The notes below the pieces were generated by a model. It ran no database searches. It was given only the letters and a program-made list of their open reading frames with translations, and was not told the origin of the DNA. A program made the position numbers and the translations under genes. A stretch of 64,000 nucleotides of DNA from Devosia pacifica (GTDB lineage: Bacteria; Pseudomonadota; Alphaproteobacteria; Rhizobiales; Devosiaceae), in contig NZ_BMZE01000001.1 of NCBI RefSeq assembly GCF_014652635.1, positions 301,293-365,292 of the forward strand. The letters run 5' to 3'. The stretch's first letter is position 1. Each line of letters begins with the position of its first letter. Shown here one piece after another: positions 50,501-58,853 of this stretch.

Positions 50501-51303
50501 CGCGTGAGAAAATGCCGGATCGCCGCAAGGGCTACACCCAGAAGGCGATCGTTGGTGGCCACAAGGTCTACCTGCACACCGGCGAGTACGAGGATGGCCG
50601 CCTTGGCGAGATCTTCATCGATATGCACAAGGAAGGCGCCGCCTTCCGCGCGATGATGAACAACTTCGCCATCTCGATCTCGATCGGCCTGCAATACGGC
50701 GTGCCGCTGGACGAATATGTGGAGGCCTTCACCTTCACCCGGTTCGAGCCGGCAGGCATGGTCATGGGCAATGACCGGATCAAGAATGCGACGTCGATCC
50801 TCGACTATGTGTTCCGGGAACTTGCGGTGTCCTATCTCGATCGCAACGATCTCGCGCACGTCAATCCGGAAAGCCCGACATCGCTCAGCCAGGGCGTTGC
50901 CGAAGAGCAGAGCACGCGTCCCAGCGGCGCGCCCGCACCGATGCCTGCCGAGCGCTTCGTCTCCCGCGGCATGTCGCGCGGTAAGGTCACCAACAAGTCA
51001 CTGGTTCTCGTCACGGCCGAGCATTTCCAGCAACCGGCAAATGGGGGGCAAGGCTCAACGGTCACTGCTTTGAAGCCGTCGAGTTCGGTCAAGATCGAGT
51101 CTTCGCCAACGGCTCTTGGCGCCGCTGAGCTCGATCCCATCCCCAGCCCGCCACCCTCGAAAGACACCGGACTGCTGCGGGCCGAAGCGCAGATGAAGGG
51201 CTACACCGGCGACCAGTGCACCGAGTGCCACAACTTCACCATGGTGCGGAACGGCACCTGCCTGAAGTGCGACACCTGCGGCACGACAACCGGCTGCAGC
51301 TGA
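47596..51303 (+). CDS. nrdJ: adenosylcobalamin-dependent ribonucleotide reductase (class II)
   Basis: Reduces ribonucleotides to deoxyribonucleotides with a cobalamin radical, independent of oxygen. The 1235-residue protein shows the catalytic cysteine segments [20 protein letters not shown] and [10 protein letters not shown], followed by a second conserved region around [20 protein letters not shown]. The C-terminal cysteines ([27 protein letters not shown]) shuttle electrons to the active site. ATG at 47596; an in-frame TTG at 47578 is possible. No strong ribosome binding site is visible. A long stem follows the gene. Confidence 0.97.
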   Translation: MRIERRFTAANQDRYAGIEFRSATSEIRNPDGSIVFKLDDIAVPAAWSQVAVDIIAQKYFRKAGVARALKKVEENDVPSWLWRSVPDQDAMADVAEDDRFGSEMDSRQVFDRLAGTWTYWGWKGGYFDNEDDARTFFDELCYMLATQRVAPNSPQWFNTGLFWAYGIDGPGQGHFYVDPFTHQLVQSQSAYEHPQPHACFIQSVEDDLVNENGIMDLWVREARLFKYGSGTGSNFSALRGEGEKLSGGGKSSGLMSFLKIGDRAAGAIKSGGTTRRAAKMVVVDIDHPDIEQYINWKVKEEQKVAALVTGSKTVSKHLKAIMKACVNCEGNNDDCYDPNKNPALKREVKAAKKALVPENYIFRVIQFARQGYTDLEFPVYDTDWDSEAYLTVSGQNSNNSVRVTDDFLKAVETDGDWNLIGRIKGNVTKTLKARDLWDQVGYAAWASADPGIQYHTTINEWHTSPAAGPINASNPCSEYMFLDDTACNLASVNLLPYRNKDGSFDTASYEHTVRLWTIVLEVSVMMAQFPSKAIAQRSFEYRTLGIGYANIGGLLMTSGIPYDSDEARAIAGAVSAIMTGVAYATSAEMAGELGPFKDYERNAQHMLRVIHNHRNAAHGNAEGYEGLSIAPVALDHANLKDAALGERARHAWDQALALGEQHGYRNAQVSVIAPTGTIGLVMDCDTTGIEPDFALVKFKKLAGGGYFKIINRAVPPALRTLGYSEDQIAEMEAYAVGHGNLNQAPGINPSTLKTKGFTDEKIAALNGALKSAFDIKFVFNQWTLGADFLKSLGVSDEQLNDFSFELLPFLGFSRKDIEAANIHVCGAMTLEGAPFLKDEHLPVFDCATPCGKIGKRYLSVESHILMMAAAQPFISGAISKTINMPNDATVDDAKNAYMLSWRLALKANALYRDGSKLSQPLNSSVLAVEDDEEDEVAEAIAALPAAARSEAVAEKIVERIVEREVAVRTREKMPDRRKGYTQKAIVGGHKVYLHTGEYEDGRLGEIFIDMHKEGAAFRAMMNNFAISISIGLQYGVPLDEYVEAFTFTRFEPAGMVMGNDRIKNATSILDYVFRELAVSYLDRNDLAHVNPESPTSLSQGVAEEQSTRPSGAPAPMPAERFVSRGMSRGKVTNKSLVLVTAEHFQQPANGGQGSTVTALKPSSSVKIESSPTALGAAELDPIPSPPPSKDTGLLRAEAQMKGYTGDQCTECHNFTMVRNGTCLKCDTCGTTTGCS

Positions 51304-51314
51304 ACCTAATGAGT

Positions 51315-51349
51315 GTGGGGCCATCGCCTATGCCAGGCGTTGGCCCCAC
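51315..51349 (+). terminator. hairpin after nrdJ
   Basis: GTGGGGCCA pairs with TGGCCCCAC, then after a T-T mismatch CGCCT pairs with AGGCG around a five-base loop: 14 base pairs in all, starting 12 bases after the stop. No T-run, so it may stabilise the 3' end or act as a weak terminator before the small DUF2188 gene. Confidence 0.6.
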
Positions 51350-51370
51350 TTCAGCAAAGGAGGACAGGTT

Positions 51371-51598
51371 ATGGCCAACGACAAGAACTACTGGACCGTA
51401 AAACACCCGGATGGCTGGGCCGTGAAGCGCGAAGGCGCGGAGCGGGCCACGTCGGTGCACTCCACCCAGGCCGAAGCCTGGAAAGAGACCAAAGAGCGCG
51501 CCAAAAAGACTGAAGGCGAGGCCTTTCTGCAGGGCGAGGACGGCCAGATTCGTGAGCGGAATACGTACGGCCACGACCCAAGCGACATCCCCGGCTAA
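51371..51598 (+). CDS. DUF2188 domain protein
   Basis: A 75-residue protein of the DUF2188 family: YWTVKHPDGWAVKREGAERATSV-type start with repeated beta strands, a Lys/Glu helix (EAWKETKERAKKTEGEA), then GQIRERNTYGHDP. The fold is small and soluble; members are sometimes linked to stress, but function is unknown. AAAGGAGGA precedes the ATG by about six bases, one of the best ribosome binding sites in the window, suggesting high expression. Confidence 0.88.
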   Translation: MANDKNYWTVKHPDGWAVKREGAERATSVHSTQAEAWKETKERAKKTEGEAFLQGEDGQIRERNTYGHDPSDIPG

Positions 51599-51865
51599 AG
51601 CCTATTACTCATAGGCCGCCATTGTGAGTTTCGAGCCTCGGTGGGCGGCCAATGGTCCGGCACCAAGGGCAACGACGCTGCGCGTGGTGGCCAGTGTCGA
51701 CAATCGCGTCGATGTTGTCAGGACCACTCCCGGCGACAGTCCGTGTTCTTTTGAATTCTCAGTAAATTAAATAAAATCTTACACTTAACCTAAAATTAAT
51801 CACTCGAGAGACCTGCGTACTAATTAAGTCTAGGACTTGGCCCGAATTATCCGAATGGACTTTCG
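51599..51865 (+). promoter_or_regulatory. AT-rich promoter region of the exopolysaccharide operon
   Basis: The first half has a hairpin GCCTAT/ATAGGC (51600-51616) after the DUF2188 gene. The second half, 51750-51830, is strongly AT-rich in an otherwise GC-rich window and contains a perfect TTAA-N7-TTAA at 51785-51799. AT-rich operators of the MucR/Ros type are also common before exopolysaccharide genes in this order. Confidence 0.55.
51785..51799. promoter_or_regulatory. CtrA-type site TTAA-N7-TTAA
   Basis: TTAA at 51785-51788 and TTAA at 51796-51799 are seven bases apart, an exact match to the consensus of the cell-cycle regulator CtrA. It is 67 bases before the first gene of the polysaccharide operon. 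Confidence 0.6.
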
Positions 51866-53326
51866 ATGGCCCTCTCCGATTTTACGCCTACCAGGGTTCA
51901 AAGGCGGGCTTTTTCGGCCCCGGCGGTCATTACAGACCGGCTTGTACTCTGTCTTTCTATTGCAGCTCTTGAAAGCCTGGCCGTTTTCGCGCTGTTCGGC
52001 ATTGCTGCGCTGAGCTACCACGTAGTGGTTCTCCACCAGACAGTCGCCACCTTCGATTCCGCGCTCTACGTCACCTACGGAGCGCTGGGAGCGGCCATCT
52101 ATGCCGGCTTTGCCGCGTACTCGGCGAGTGGTCTGCTGGAGATCGCGATGACCCCGGAGCGGGTGTTTCGCCAGGTCCTGTCTGCTTGCACGACCAGCGT
52201 TGCACTCGTGCTGCTGGCGGCGTTTCTCGTCGGCCAGGTTGAGGACTTCAGCCGCGCATCATTGACGCTCGGCTATCTTGCAAGCCTTCCGGTGATGTCC
52301 CTCCTGCGCCTTCGCCTTCACGGCGCCATTGCCAACCGCATCAGTCAGGGCCAGCTGAGTTACGAGAGCGTCGGGATCATCGGCACTCGGCAGGCGGTCA
52401 GCGGCTTTCTGGGACGCGCGGACGTCAAGCTGCAGGGCCATCGGGTTGAATCGGCTCTCTATCTCGAGGAGGCGCAGGACGCGGGCGGCGAGATCGATGC
52501 GGTTGTCGTGACGGAGTTCGCCAAGACTCTTCTGAAGGGCGGAACGGACCAGATCATCCTCGTCGGCGACATCTCGGAACTCGACAAGTTCGCCCCGATT
52601 CTCACGGAACTCAGGCGCTATGCGCTGAATCTGCTGTTCGCGCCCTCGCTGAACGACAAGACCCTGAAGTTCATCGACGTCATCACTTTCGGGCCGAACA
52701 ACGTGCTGCGCTTCGTGCGTCCGCCGATGAATGAATCCTCTGTGCTGTTGAAGCGGACTATGGACCTGGTCCTGGCTGCGATAGGCCTGTTCGTGCTGAT
52801 GCCGCTGTTCGCACTCGTAGCCCTGGCGATAAAGCTAGAGACCCGCGGTCCGGTGCTCTACCGCCAAGCCCGCCGAGGCTTTAACGGCGAGCCGTTCCTG
52901 ATCTGGAAATTCCGCTCCATGCGCGTCACCGAAAGCGGCTACGCCATGCAGCAAGCGCAGCGGAACGATCCGCGCATCACGCGCGTCGGCCGCATCCTGC
53001 GGCAGACTTCGATCGATGAGCTGCCGCAACTGGTAAACGTGGTTCTTGGACAAATGAGCCTTGTGGGCCCTCGCCCGCATGCGATCTCACACGATGACGA
53101 GTTGAGCCGCGAACTCGACGTCTATGCGCATCGTCATCGCGTGCGACCTGGAATTACCGGGTGGGCTCAGGTCAACGGCTTTCGCGGTGAAACCTCGCAG
53201 CGCGCGCAGCTCGAGGGCCGGGTCGAGCACGACCTGCACTACATCGAAAACTGGTCGCTCCTGTTCGATTTCTGGATCCTCGTGCTGACAGTGTTTTCCC
53301 CCATGGCTCGGAGCAATGCCCGATGA
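51866..53326 (+). CDS. polyprenyl-phosphate hexose-1-phosphate transferase (WcaJ/ExoY type)
   Basis: Starts each repeat unit by moving a sugar phosphate, probably glucose or galactose, onto undecaprenyl phosphate. 486 residues: an N-terminal four- to five-helix membrane part (about 28-150), a CoA-binding-like soluble domain (about 160-285), one hairpin helix (about 295-318, [20 protein letters not shown]) and the catalytic domain with [25 protein letters not shown] and [10 protein letters not shown]. First gene of the polysaccharide locus; the next gene overlaps by four bases. Confidence 0.94.
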   Translation: MALSDFTPTRVQRRAFSAPAVITDRLVLCLSIAALESLAVFALFGIAALSYHVVVLHQTVATFDSALYVTYGALGAAIYAGFAAYSASGLLEIAMTPERVFRQVLSACTTSVALVLLAAFLVGQVEDFSRASLTLGYLASLPVMSLLRLRLHGAIANRISQGQLSYESVGIIGTRQAVSGFLGRADVKLQGHRVESALYLEEAQDAGGEIDAVVVTEFAKTLLKGGTDQIILVGDISELDKFAPILTELRRYALNLLFAPSLNDKTLKFIDVITFGPNNVLRFVRPPMNESSVLLKRTMDLVLAAIGLFVLMPLFALVALAIKLETRGPVLYRQARRGFNGEPFLIWKFRSMRVTESGYAMQQAQRNDPRITRVGRILRQTSIDELPQLVNVVLGQMSLVGPRPHAISHDDELSRELDVYAHRHRVRPGITGWAQVNGFRGETSQRAQLEGRVEHDLHYIENWSLLFDFWILVLTVFSPMARSNAR

Positions 53327-54111
53327 GTACGATCGCGCCTTCTGACACGTTCGTCGACACTGTCGAGCCGGCGGTTATTACGCTCGGGGGCATGCTGATC
53401 CGGGTCATCGACCGCGCCGCCGAAGCGCGCTTGATGATCAACCTGGCATCCAAGCGCACCCGTGGCACCCCCGCGTTCTTTACGTCGGCCAACGGCGAAG
53501 TCATTGCGCGGGTCAATGCCGACAAGGAACTCGCTCGGCTTTTCGCTGAGGCCGATCAAGTCGTGGCGGATGGCCAGCCGCTGGTGATTGCCTCGCGATA
53601 CCTCTGCCACACGCCGTTGCCGGAGCGAACCGCAACCACGGACCTGTTTCACGACGTGGCCAAACTGGCCGAAGAAACTGGCACAACCTTTTATATGTTC
53701 GGTGCGGAGCCGGAGCAGAATGCCAGGGCCGTCGCCGCAGCCAGGACGCAGTACCCACGCTTGCGCATCGTCGGTGCCTCGCACGGCTATCTGTCTGAAG
53801 AGGCGCTCGAGGACAAGCTGGCCGAAATCAATGCTCTGGCGCCCGATATCCTGTGGCTTGGCCTCGGCGTCCCACGCGAACAATATTTCTTCCGCGACCA
53901 CGGTGCCAAGCTGCCCAATGTCGGCCTTATCAAGACTGCTGGCGGTCTCTTCGACCACATGGCGGGTAAGGTTCGCCGCGCTCCCGCCTGGGCGCAGCGT
54001 GCCGGGTTCGAATGGTTGTGGCGTTTGCTAATGGAGCCGAAACGCCTGTTCTGGCGGTACCTCAAGACAAATCCAGTAGCCATCTGGCTGCTGCTGACTC
54101 GTTCGCGTTGA
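53323..54111 (+). CDS. WecG/TagA/CpsF-family glycosyltransferase
   Basis: A GT26 enzyme of 262 residues that adds the second sugar on the lipid carrier; relatives use UDP-ManNAc(A) or UDP-glucose/galactose. Recognised from TSANGEVIARVNADKE, QVVADGQPLVIASRYL, FYMFGAEPEQNARAV and LGLGVPREQYFF, followed by the basic C-terminal membrane-binding region. ATGA overlap with the upstream phosphotransferase. The exact donor sugar is not readable. Confidence 0.92.
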   Translation: MSTIAPSDTFVDTVEPAVITLGGMLIRVIDRAAEARLMINLASKRTRGTPAFFTSANGEVIARVNADKELARLFAEADQVVADGQPLVIASRYLCHTPLPERTATTDLFHDVAKLAEETGTTFYMFGAEPEQNARAVAAARTQYPRLRIVGASHGYLSEEALEDKLAEINALAPDILWLGLGVPREQYFFRDHGAKLPNVGLIKTAGGLFDHMAGKVRRAPAWAQRAGFEWLWRLLMEPKRLFWRYLKTNPVAIWLLLTRSR

Positions 54112-54119
54112 GGTTGAGG

Positions 54120-55442
54120 ATGACGTTGGCAGCCGAAATAGAGCCACGGGCGCCTTCTATCACCGTTCTCGGGCGAAGCTTCGCGCTGCCGCGCAAGTGG
54201 CCCACGCACCGGCTGCTGAGTGGTGCCGAGCAGGTGCTCACCAGTCTCATCTCCATGCTGGGTCTGATTGCGTTCTCGCGCATTCTGGATGTTTCCAGCT
54301 TCGGTATTCTCGGCGGAGCCCTCGGCATCGCGCTGATTGTGCAGTTCATCCACGATTCGCTGACCATCAGTCCGTTCATCGTCGTGTGCCCGGAGCCTGA
54401 AAACGATCAGCGCACATTCGGCGACTGGCTCGTGTGGCACTTTGCGGTCGCGGCGATCATGTCACTGGCCCTGTTCGGGCTTGGCTGGTCGCTCATCGAT
54501 ATCGTGCCCGGCTTTGCGCAACAGGTCATGTGGGCCGGCCCAATACTGTTGGGTGCTGCGGTCTATTCATTCTCCCGCCGTATGCATCATCACTGGGACG
54601 AACTCGTCCATTTGATCACACAGACCGGATTGTATGGCCTCGTCTATATCGTCGGGATCTACCTTTTCTGGAGCACTGGATCGATTTCGGCCACCAGCGC
54701 TGCCACAGTTCTGGCACTGGCGTATGGGCTTCCCGGATTGATTTTTTGCATCCGAAACTGCCTTCGGGCTCGGTTCAGCAGTGGCGGCCTCACGCGAGTG
54801 CTCAGCTCATGGCAGCTGATTTCGAGCCTTGGCGGCAGTTCGGCGCTTTGGCAATCCAGCTACGCATCGGCGCAGATCCTCCTCTCACTGGTCGGCACAC
54901 CCGCTGCGGTAGCGATATTCACCGTGACGCGGACACTCGAGCGTCCAATCGGTCTGATCATCTCCAGCGTCCTAGATGTCGACACATCCCGGGCGGCGCG
55001 AGCATTCGCTGGCGGAAACTCGCAAGCGTTTCAGCGCATGGTGCGCCGCACCGGGCTGACATTGCTTGCGCTCTCCGGCGCACCGATTGCCGTCATGCTG
55101 CTCTTTCCAGAGCTGTTCCTGGGCCTGCTCTACGGCGACAGCTATGCCGATGCGACGCTTGAACTGCGGATGCGCATTCTCGTTCTCGTGCCTTTGCTAG
55201 CAACTGCGCCTCTGTCCGTCGGACTGACCGTTTTGCGGGATACAGGCTATCTCCTGCGGATCAATCTGGTGGGCCTGGCAGCTGGCTTGAGCTTCCTTTC
55301 CGGGTGCTACCTTTTCGGCACCATCGATGCCGCCACGGCGAACGCAAGCCTCGTCGTCATGCAGCTCGCCATCCTGCCTTTCCTCTTTTTCCGCTACCGC
55401 ATGCTAATTCGCCAACCCGACCCAAAAGAGGTGGACGTATGA
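54120..55442 (+). CDS. Wzx-like polysaccharide repeat-unit flippase
   Basis: A multi-helix membrane protein (about 12-14 helices over 440 residues) of the MATE-like/polysaccharide transporter superfamily, with the typical SGAEQVLTSLISMLGLIAFSRIL start after a cytoplasmic leader. It would move the lipid-linked repeat across the inner membrane. The ATG at 54120 follows GAGG and lies nine bases after the previous stop; the longer frame from 54012 runs inside the preceding gene. Overlaps the next gene by ATGA. Confidence 0.88.
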   Translation: MTLAAEIEPRAPSITVLGRSFALPRKWPTHRLLSGAEQVLTSLISMLGLIAFSRILDVSSFGILGGALGIALIVQFIHDSLTISPFIVVCPEPENDQRTFGDWLVWHFAVAAIMSLALFGLGWSLIDIVPGFAQQVMWAGPILLGAAVYSFSRRMHHHWDELVHLITQTGLYGLVYIVGIYLFWSTGSISATSAATVLALAYGLPGLIFCIRNCLRARFSSGGLTRVLSSWQLISSLGGSSALWQSSYASAQILLSLVGTPAAVAIFTVTRTLERPIGLIISSVLDVDTSRAARAFAGGNSQAFQRMVRRTGLTLLALSGAPIAVMLLFPELFLGLLYGDSYADATLELRMRILVLVPLLATAPLSVGLTVLRDTGYLLRINLVGLAAGLSFLSGCYLFGTIDAATANASLVVMQLAILPFLFFRYRMLIRQPDPKEVDV

Positions 55443-56656
55443 ACTTCATGCTCCAAGGTGATACCGTCGCCAAGTCGGACAAGCCGCTTTTGTTGTCTGT
55501 TGCAGAAACGCGGGATGAGGATAGCGTTACCCGCACCATGACGCTCGATGGACAGCAGGTGTTCTTCCGCATCGCGGGGGTGACACCGGCTCCGCTCCAG
55601 TGTCTCGATTTCGCTGTCATCGCCTCGATCTTCACGGCCATGCGTCTGGGGCGCCCACTTCACGTCGCCGGCCCTGTCAGCCGGACGCTTCTGGCTAATA
55701 TCGAGGAATTCCAGGACGCCTGGCACAACTGGTTGCCCAAGCAGTACAAGACGGTGCCAGTTACGGCGGACACTGAAATCACCGAAATCCGCTCGGATAA
55801 GAACCGCTCGGTGGTCGCCTTCTCCGGCGGGCTAGACTCCGCATACTCGATTCTGGTTCACGCGCGCGGCGCCGTAGGCCGGCGCAGCGTTGCCCCCGCC
55901 GCCGGGGTTTTGGTTCATGGCCTTGATATCCCCCTATCCAGCACTCACGCTTTCGCTAGCGCAGCAAAAAGCGCCCGCACTGCACTGAAAACACTCGACG
56001 TTCCGCTTGCGACTGTCACCACCAACTGGCGTGAACAGCTTTGCCACAACTGGCGCATGGAGCACATGGCTGGTGTCGTGGCGTCACTCAATCAGTTTCA
56101 TGGCCTTGCCGATGTTGCTGTTGTCGGCTCGGACGAGGGCTACGATGAAATCGACATTCCATGGGGCTCGAACTACGTCACCAACCCGCTTCTGAGCGGC
56201 GCCATGCAGCTGCGAACCGAGGGCGGCGCAAAGACCCGCACCGAGCGCCTGGCCTTCGTCGCAGCCAACAGCGAACTCGCCGACAAGATAAGAGTTTGCT
56301 GGGAGAACCCGGACACCGGCGGCAATTGCGGTGTCTGCGAAAAGTGCGTCAGTACACAACTGAACTACTTGGCCGCAGGTATCGAACCGCAGGGCTTTGC
56401 GAAGCGCGCGACGTGGTGGACGATCGCTTCCGCCCCGGTACGCAGCAAAGGCGACCTCTACTTCCTCCTCGAGTCGCACAAGGCCGCCAACCGGCGTGGA
56501 TTGCACGGTATGTGGCGCGTGGCTCAGTCGATAACCATCCTCCGGCATATCCTCGCCCGACCGCGGCTTTGGCTCCTCGATGAAGTGAAAGCTGCAATCC
56601 GTCGCAACGAGTCCCTGTACCGGCGCCTGCGCCCCAAAGGAAAAACCAATGAATGA
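55439..56656 (+). CDS. QueC-like PP-loop ATP pyrophosphatase in polysaccharide locus
   Basis: A 405-residue protein with an N-terminal domain of about 120 residues of unknown fold and a PP-loop ATPase domain with SGGLDS at 129-134. Four cysteines, C287-x9-C297-x2-C300-x2-C303, resemble the zinc site of QueC. PP-loop enzymes adenylate a carbonyl or carboxylate and then deliver nitrogen or sulfur; WbpG-type relatives amidate sugars. Here it is coupled by overlaps to the flippase gene before it and the pyruvyl transferase after it, so a sugar or carrier modification is the natural inference. Queuosine synthesis is unlikely. No exact family name can be given. Confidence 0.8.
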   Translation: MNFMLQGDTVAKSDKPLLLSVAETRDEDSVTRTMTLDGQQVFFRIAGVTPAPLQCLDFAVIASIFTAMRLGRPLHVAGPVSRTLLANIEEFQDAWHNWLPKQYKTVPVTADTEITEIRSDKNRSVVAFSGGLDSAYSILVHARGAVGRRSVAPAAGVLVHGLDIPLSSTHAFASAAKSARTALKTLDVPLATVTTNWREQLCHNWRMEHMAGVVASLNQFHGLADVAVVGSDEGYDEIDIPWGSNYVTNPLLSGAMQLRTEGGAKTRTERLAFVAANSELADKIRVCWENPDTGGNCGVCEKCVSTQLNYLAAGIEPQGFAKRATWWTIASAPVRSKGDLYFLLESHKAANRRGLHGMWRVAQSITILRHILARPRLWLLDEVKAAIRRNESLYRRLRPKGKTNE

Positions 56657-57656
56657 CATCGGGTATACGGCAGTCGCGTCTGCCGCGCCGGTCGGCTCGG
56701 CCCACAGGATGCGCGAGCTGTCAGCTCTCACCGACCAATTGCGCAGCGCAATACCGTCTGGCGCACGCGTGGGATATGTCGACTATCCAATGCACGCCAA
56801 TGTCGGCGATCTGTTGATCTATCTTGGCGCCCTGAATTTTTTCCAGGCCAATGGCAACGAGATTGCGACCTCCTTTTGCATTTTCGATGCCGGGCCACGC
56901 GCATTCGACAGCCTTGCCGATTGTGACGTTATTGTCTGCCATGGCGGCGGCAATTTCGGCGATATCTATCCGGCACATCAAAACCTGCGCGAACAGATCG
57001 TCGGACGATTCCCGGACAAGCCCGTGGTCGTCATGCCCCAGTCGTTCCACTTTAAGACGGAAGACGCGATGCGCCAAAGTGCATCGCATTTTCAACGCCA
57101 CCCCAACCTCACCATCGCTGTCCGCGACACCCACAGCGAAAGCCTTGCCAAGGCACACTTCACTGACAAGGTGATGCCGCTCCCCGACATGGCCCACCGG
57201 CTCTACGATGAGTTTGAGCTGCTGCGCACCTTTAGGGGGAGCGCACCGCTGTATTTGATGCGGCGCGATGTCGAGGCCAGCGGCACCACTGGTATTGCCG
57301 GCGGTAGAGATTGGAAGGACCTCCTGACCTTCGCAGATAAGGCCGCCATCGGCCGCTATCGCCTGGCAGCCATGGTCGCAGGGCGCGTCAACCTCTCCAC
57401 TCCCGCGATCCAGCGCGGACACCATCGCGCGGTCAAGCGCGTGATCGGTGAGCTCGCCTCACGGCTTGTTATCAACGATCCGTGGATAACCTCCAGGCTA
57501 CACGGAGCCATATTCGGGCTCCTGCTGGGCCGCACCGTCACACTGCACGACAACTCTTACGGAAAGAACTCTCGATACTTCGCCCAGTGGGGCAAAGGCA
57601 TCGATACCATTCACATGAATTTGGACCCTACGGGAGCCGCCGACCATGCCGCTTGA
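56649..57656 (+). CDS. polysaccharide pyruvyl transferase family protein
   Basis: Adds a pyruvate ketal from phosphoenolpyruvate to a sugar of the repeat unit, giving the polymer negative charge. Family features over 335 residues: MHANVGDLLIYLGA, CHGGGNFGDIYPAHQ, VMPQSFHF and the C-terminal SRLHGAIFGLLLG. Overlaps its neighbours by 8 and 11 bases. ExoV is a related succinoglycan enzyme. Confidence 0.92.
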   Translation: MNDIGYTAVASAAPVGSAHRMRELSALTDQLRSAIPSGARVGYVDYPMHANVGDLLIYLGALNFFQANGNEIATSFCIFDAGPRAFDSLADCDVIVCHGGGNFGDIYPAHQNLREQIVGRFPDKPVVVMPQSFHFKTEDAMRQSASHFQRHPNLTIAVRDTHSESLAKAHFTDKVMPLPDMAHRLYDEFELLRTFRGSAPLYLMRRDVEASGTTGIAGGRDWKDLLTFADKAAIGRYRLAAMVAGRVNLSTPAIQRGHHRAVKRVIGELASRLVINDPWITSRLHGAIFGLLLGRTVTLHDNSYGKNSRYFAQWGKGIDTIHMNLDPTGAADHAA

Positions 57657-58746
57657 TAGCAATCGTAGTGTCCTACCGCACCTCGATCTCATTCCGGTAA
57701 ACCACAGCACTTGGCACACCAACATTGCTGATTTCGATGAAGTGTCACGGTATCAGCTGGCAAACTATGAAACGGCGAAGGGGCCGGGGCGTATCGTAGA
57801 GCCCGTCCTGTTTTCCCGCGCCGGAGAGATTGTCGGCGGTGCTTTGATGGTCATCCGCCCAATGCCGTTCTTGGGTAAGCTCGCTTCGACCCACTGGGGG
57901 CCAATCCTGCGTCGTCGCGACACCGATGCACCGACGGTCCGTGCAGCCATGATCGACGCGCTCGCCAAAGAATACGGCGACCGTCGCCGCATGATGGTGA
58001 CGGTTTGGACGCCGCCGGTATGCGATGGTGATCCGGATGATCAAGGCCTTGCTCTCGAGCGCGGCTTCCGAAGCTCGCGGTCATGGCCCGATCCCTACGT
58101 TCACGTGCTGGACCTGGCACAGACTGAAGCGCAAATGCGCCAGAACCTTGCGGGCAAGTGGCGGCACCACTTGAAGAAGGCCGAGCAAAGCGGACTTACC
58201 TTCGAGGTGGCTGGCGCTGACGGCCTGCCGGAAATGGATCGTCTCTATGCCGAAATGCTGGCGCGCAAGGGATTTGATGACCGGTCCGCATACCACACCC
58301 TGGAAGCCATGATGAAGACTGAAGAGCAGTCATTACGCCCTCGCCTGTTCTTCGTTCGACAAGGAGAGACTGCGGTGGTGGGAGCGGTGGTATTAACAGC
58401 CGGTACGCAAGCCCACTATCTGTACGGCGCTACGGCCGACGCTGCGCTCCCTGTCAATGCGGGGCACTTCATGCAATGGAGTGTCGCTATGTGGCTCAAG
58501 GCAAACACCCGCGCCCAGTGGTACAATCTCGGTGCTACCGATGGCGTTGAGGGCCTCAGAATTTTCAAAAGCGGGTTCACCGGCAAGAGCGCAAAGCCGG
58601 TTTTCGTGCCAACCAGCATAGACTACGCGGCAAGACCGGTCGTCGCATTCGCCGGTCGCACCATGTTCAAGCTGCGCGACGCTCTTCGCGACCGCGCGGT
58701 ACTGGGCAAGTCCGCAAACAACCCCGCCACGCCAAAGCCCGCTTAG
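57646..58746 (+). CDS. FemAB/GNAT-like acyltransferase
   Basis: A 366-residue protein with two GNAT-fold halves, recognisable by QNLAGKWRHHLKKAEQSGL, the following MDRLYAEMLARKGF and the second-half motif VVGAVVLTAGTQAHYLYGA and QWYNLGATDGVEGLRIFKSGF. FemAB proteins transfer amino acids from aminoacyl-tRNA to lipid II; versions in polysaccharide loci are thought to acylate or aminoacylate sugars. Which donor is used cannot be seen. It is the last gene of the first polysaccharide operon. Confidence 0.88.
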   Translation: MPLDSNRSVLPHLDLIPVNHSTWHTNIADFDEVSRYQLANYETAKGPGRIVEPVLFSRAGEIVGGALMVIRPMPFLGKLASTHWGPILRRRDTDAPTVRAAMIDALAKEYGDRRRMMVTVWTPPVCDGDPDDQGLALERGFRSSRSWPDPYVHVLDLAQTEAQMRQNLAGKWRHHLKKAEQSGLTFEVAGADGLPEMDRLYAEMLARKGFDDRSAYHTLEAMMKTEEQSLRPRLFFVRQGETAVVGAVVLTAGTQAHYLYGATADAALPVNAGHFMQWSVAMWLKANTRAQWYNLGATDGVEGLRIFKSGFTGKSAKPVFVPTSIDYAARPVVAFAGRTMFKLRDALRDRAVLGKSANNPATPKPA

Positions 58747-58853
58747 TGAATGGCCTTTTAGTAAAACCGTAGGTGTTAGCGTTAACAAAGCTATAACGTT
58801 GGTTGCCCATTTACGCCTTGGTAGTGTCCGCACAACAGTTGTGGACCAAGCTC
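58747..58853 (+). promoter_or_regulatory. promoter region of the second polysaccharide operon
   Basis: A 107-base gap before wzz holds TTAA-N7-ATAA at 58782-58796, one base from a CtrA site, and a palindrome CACAAC-A-GTTGTG at 58831-58843 that ends 11 bases before the chosen ATG. The arrangement suggests separate control of the downstream genes. Confidence 0.45.
58831..58843. promoter_or_regulatory. 13-bp palindrome next to the wzz start
   Basis: CACAAC and GTTGTG are perfect inverted arms around a single A, and the repeat extends imperfectly into GTCC/GGAC on the outside. It would fit an operator for a dimeric repressor. Confidence 0.45.

Noticed and set aside
54005..54018. GGGTTCGAATGG, resembling a tRNA T-arm
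   Set aside because: It lies in the WecG-type coding frame with no surrounding cloverleaf.
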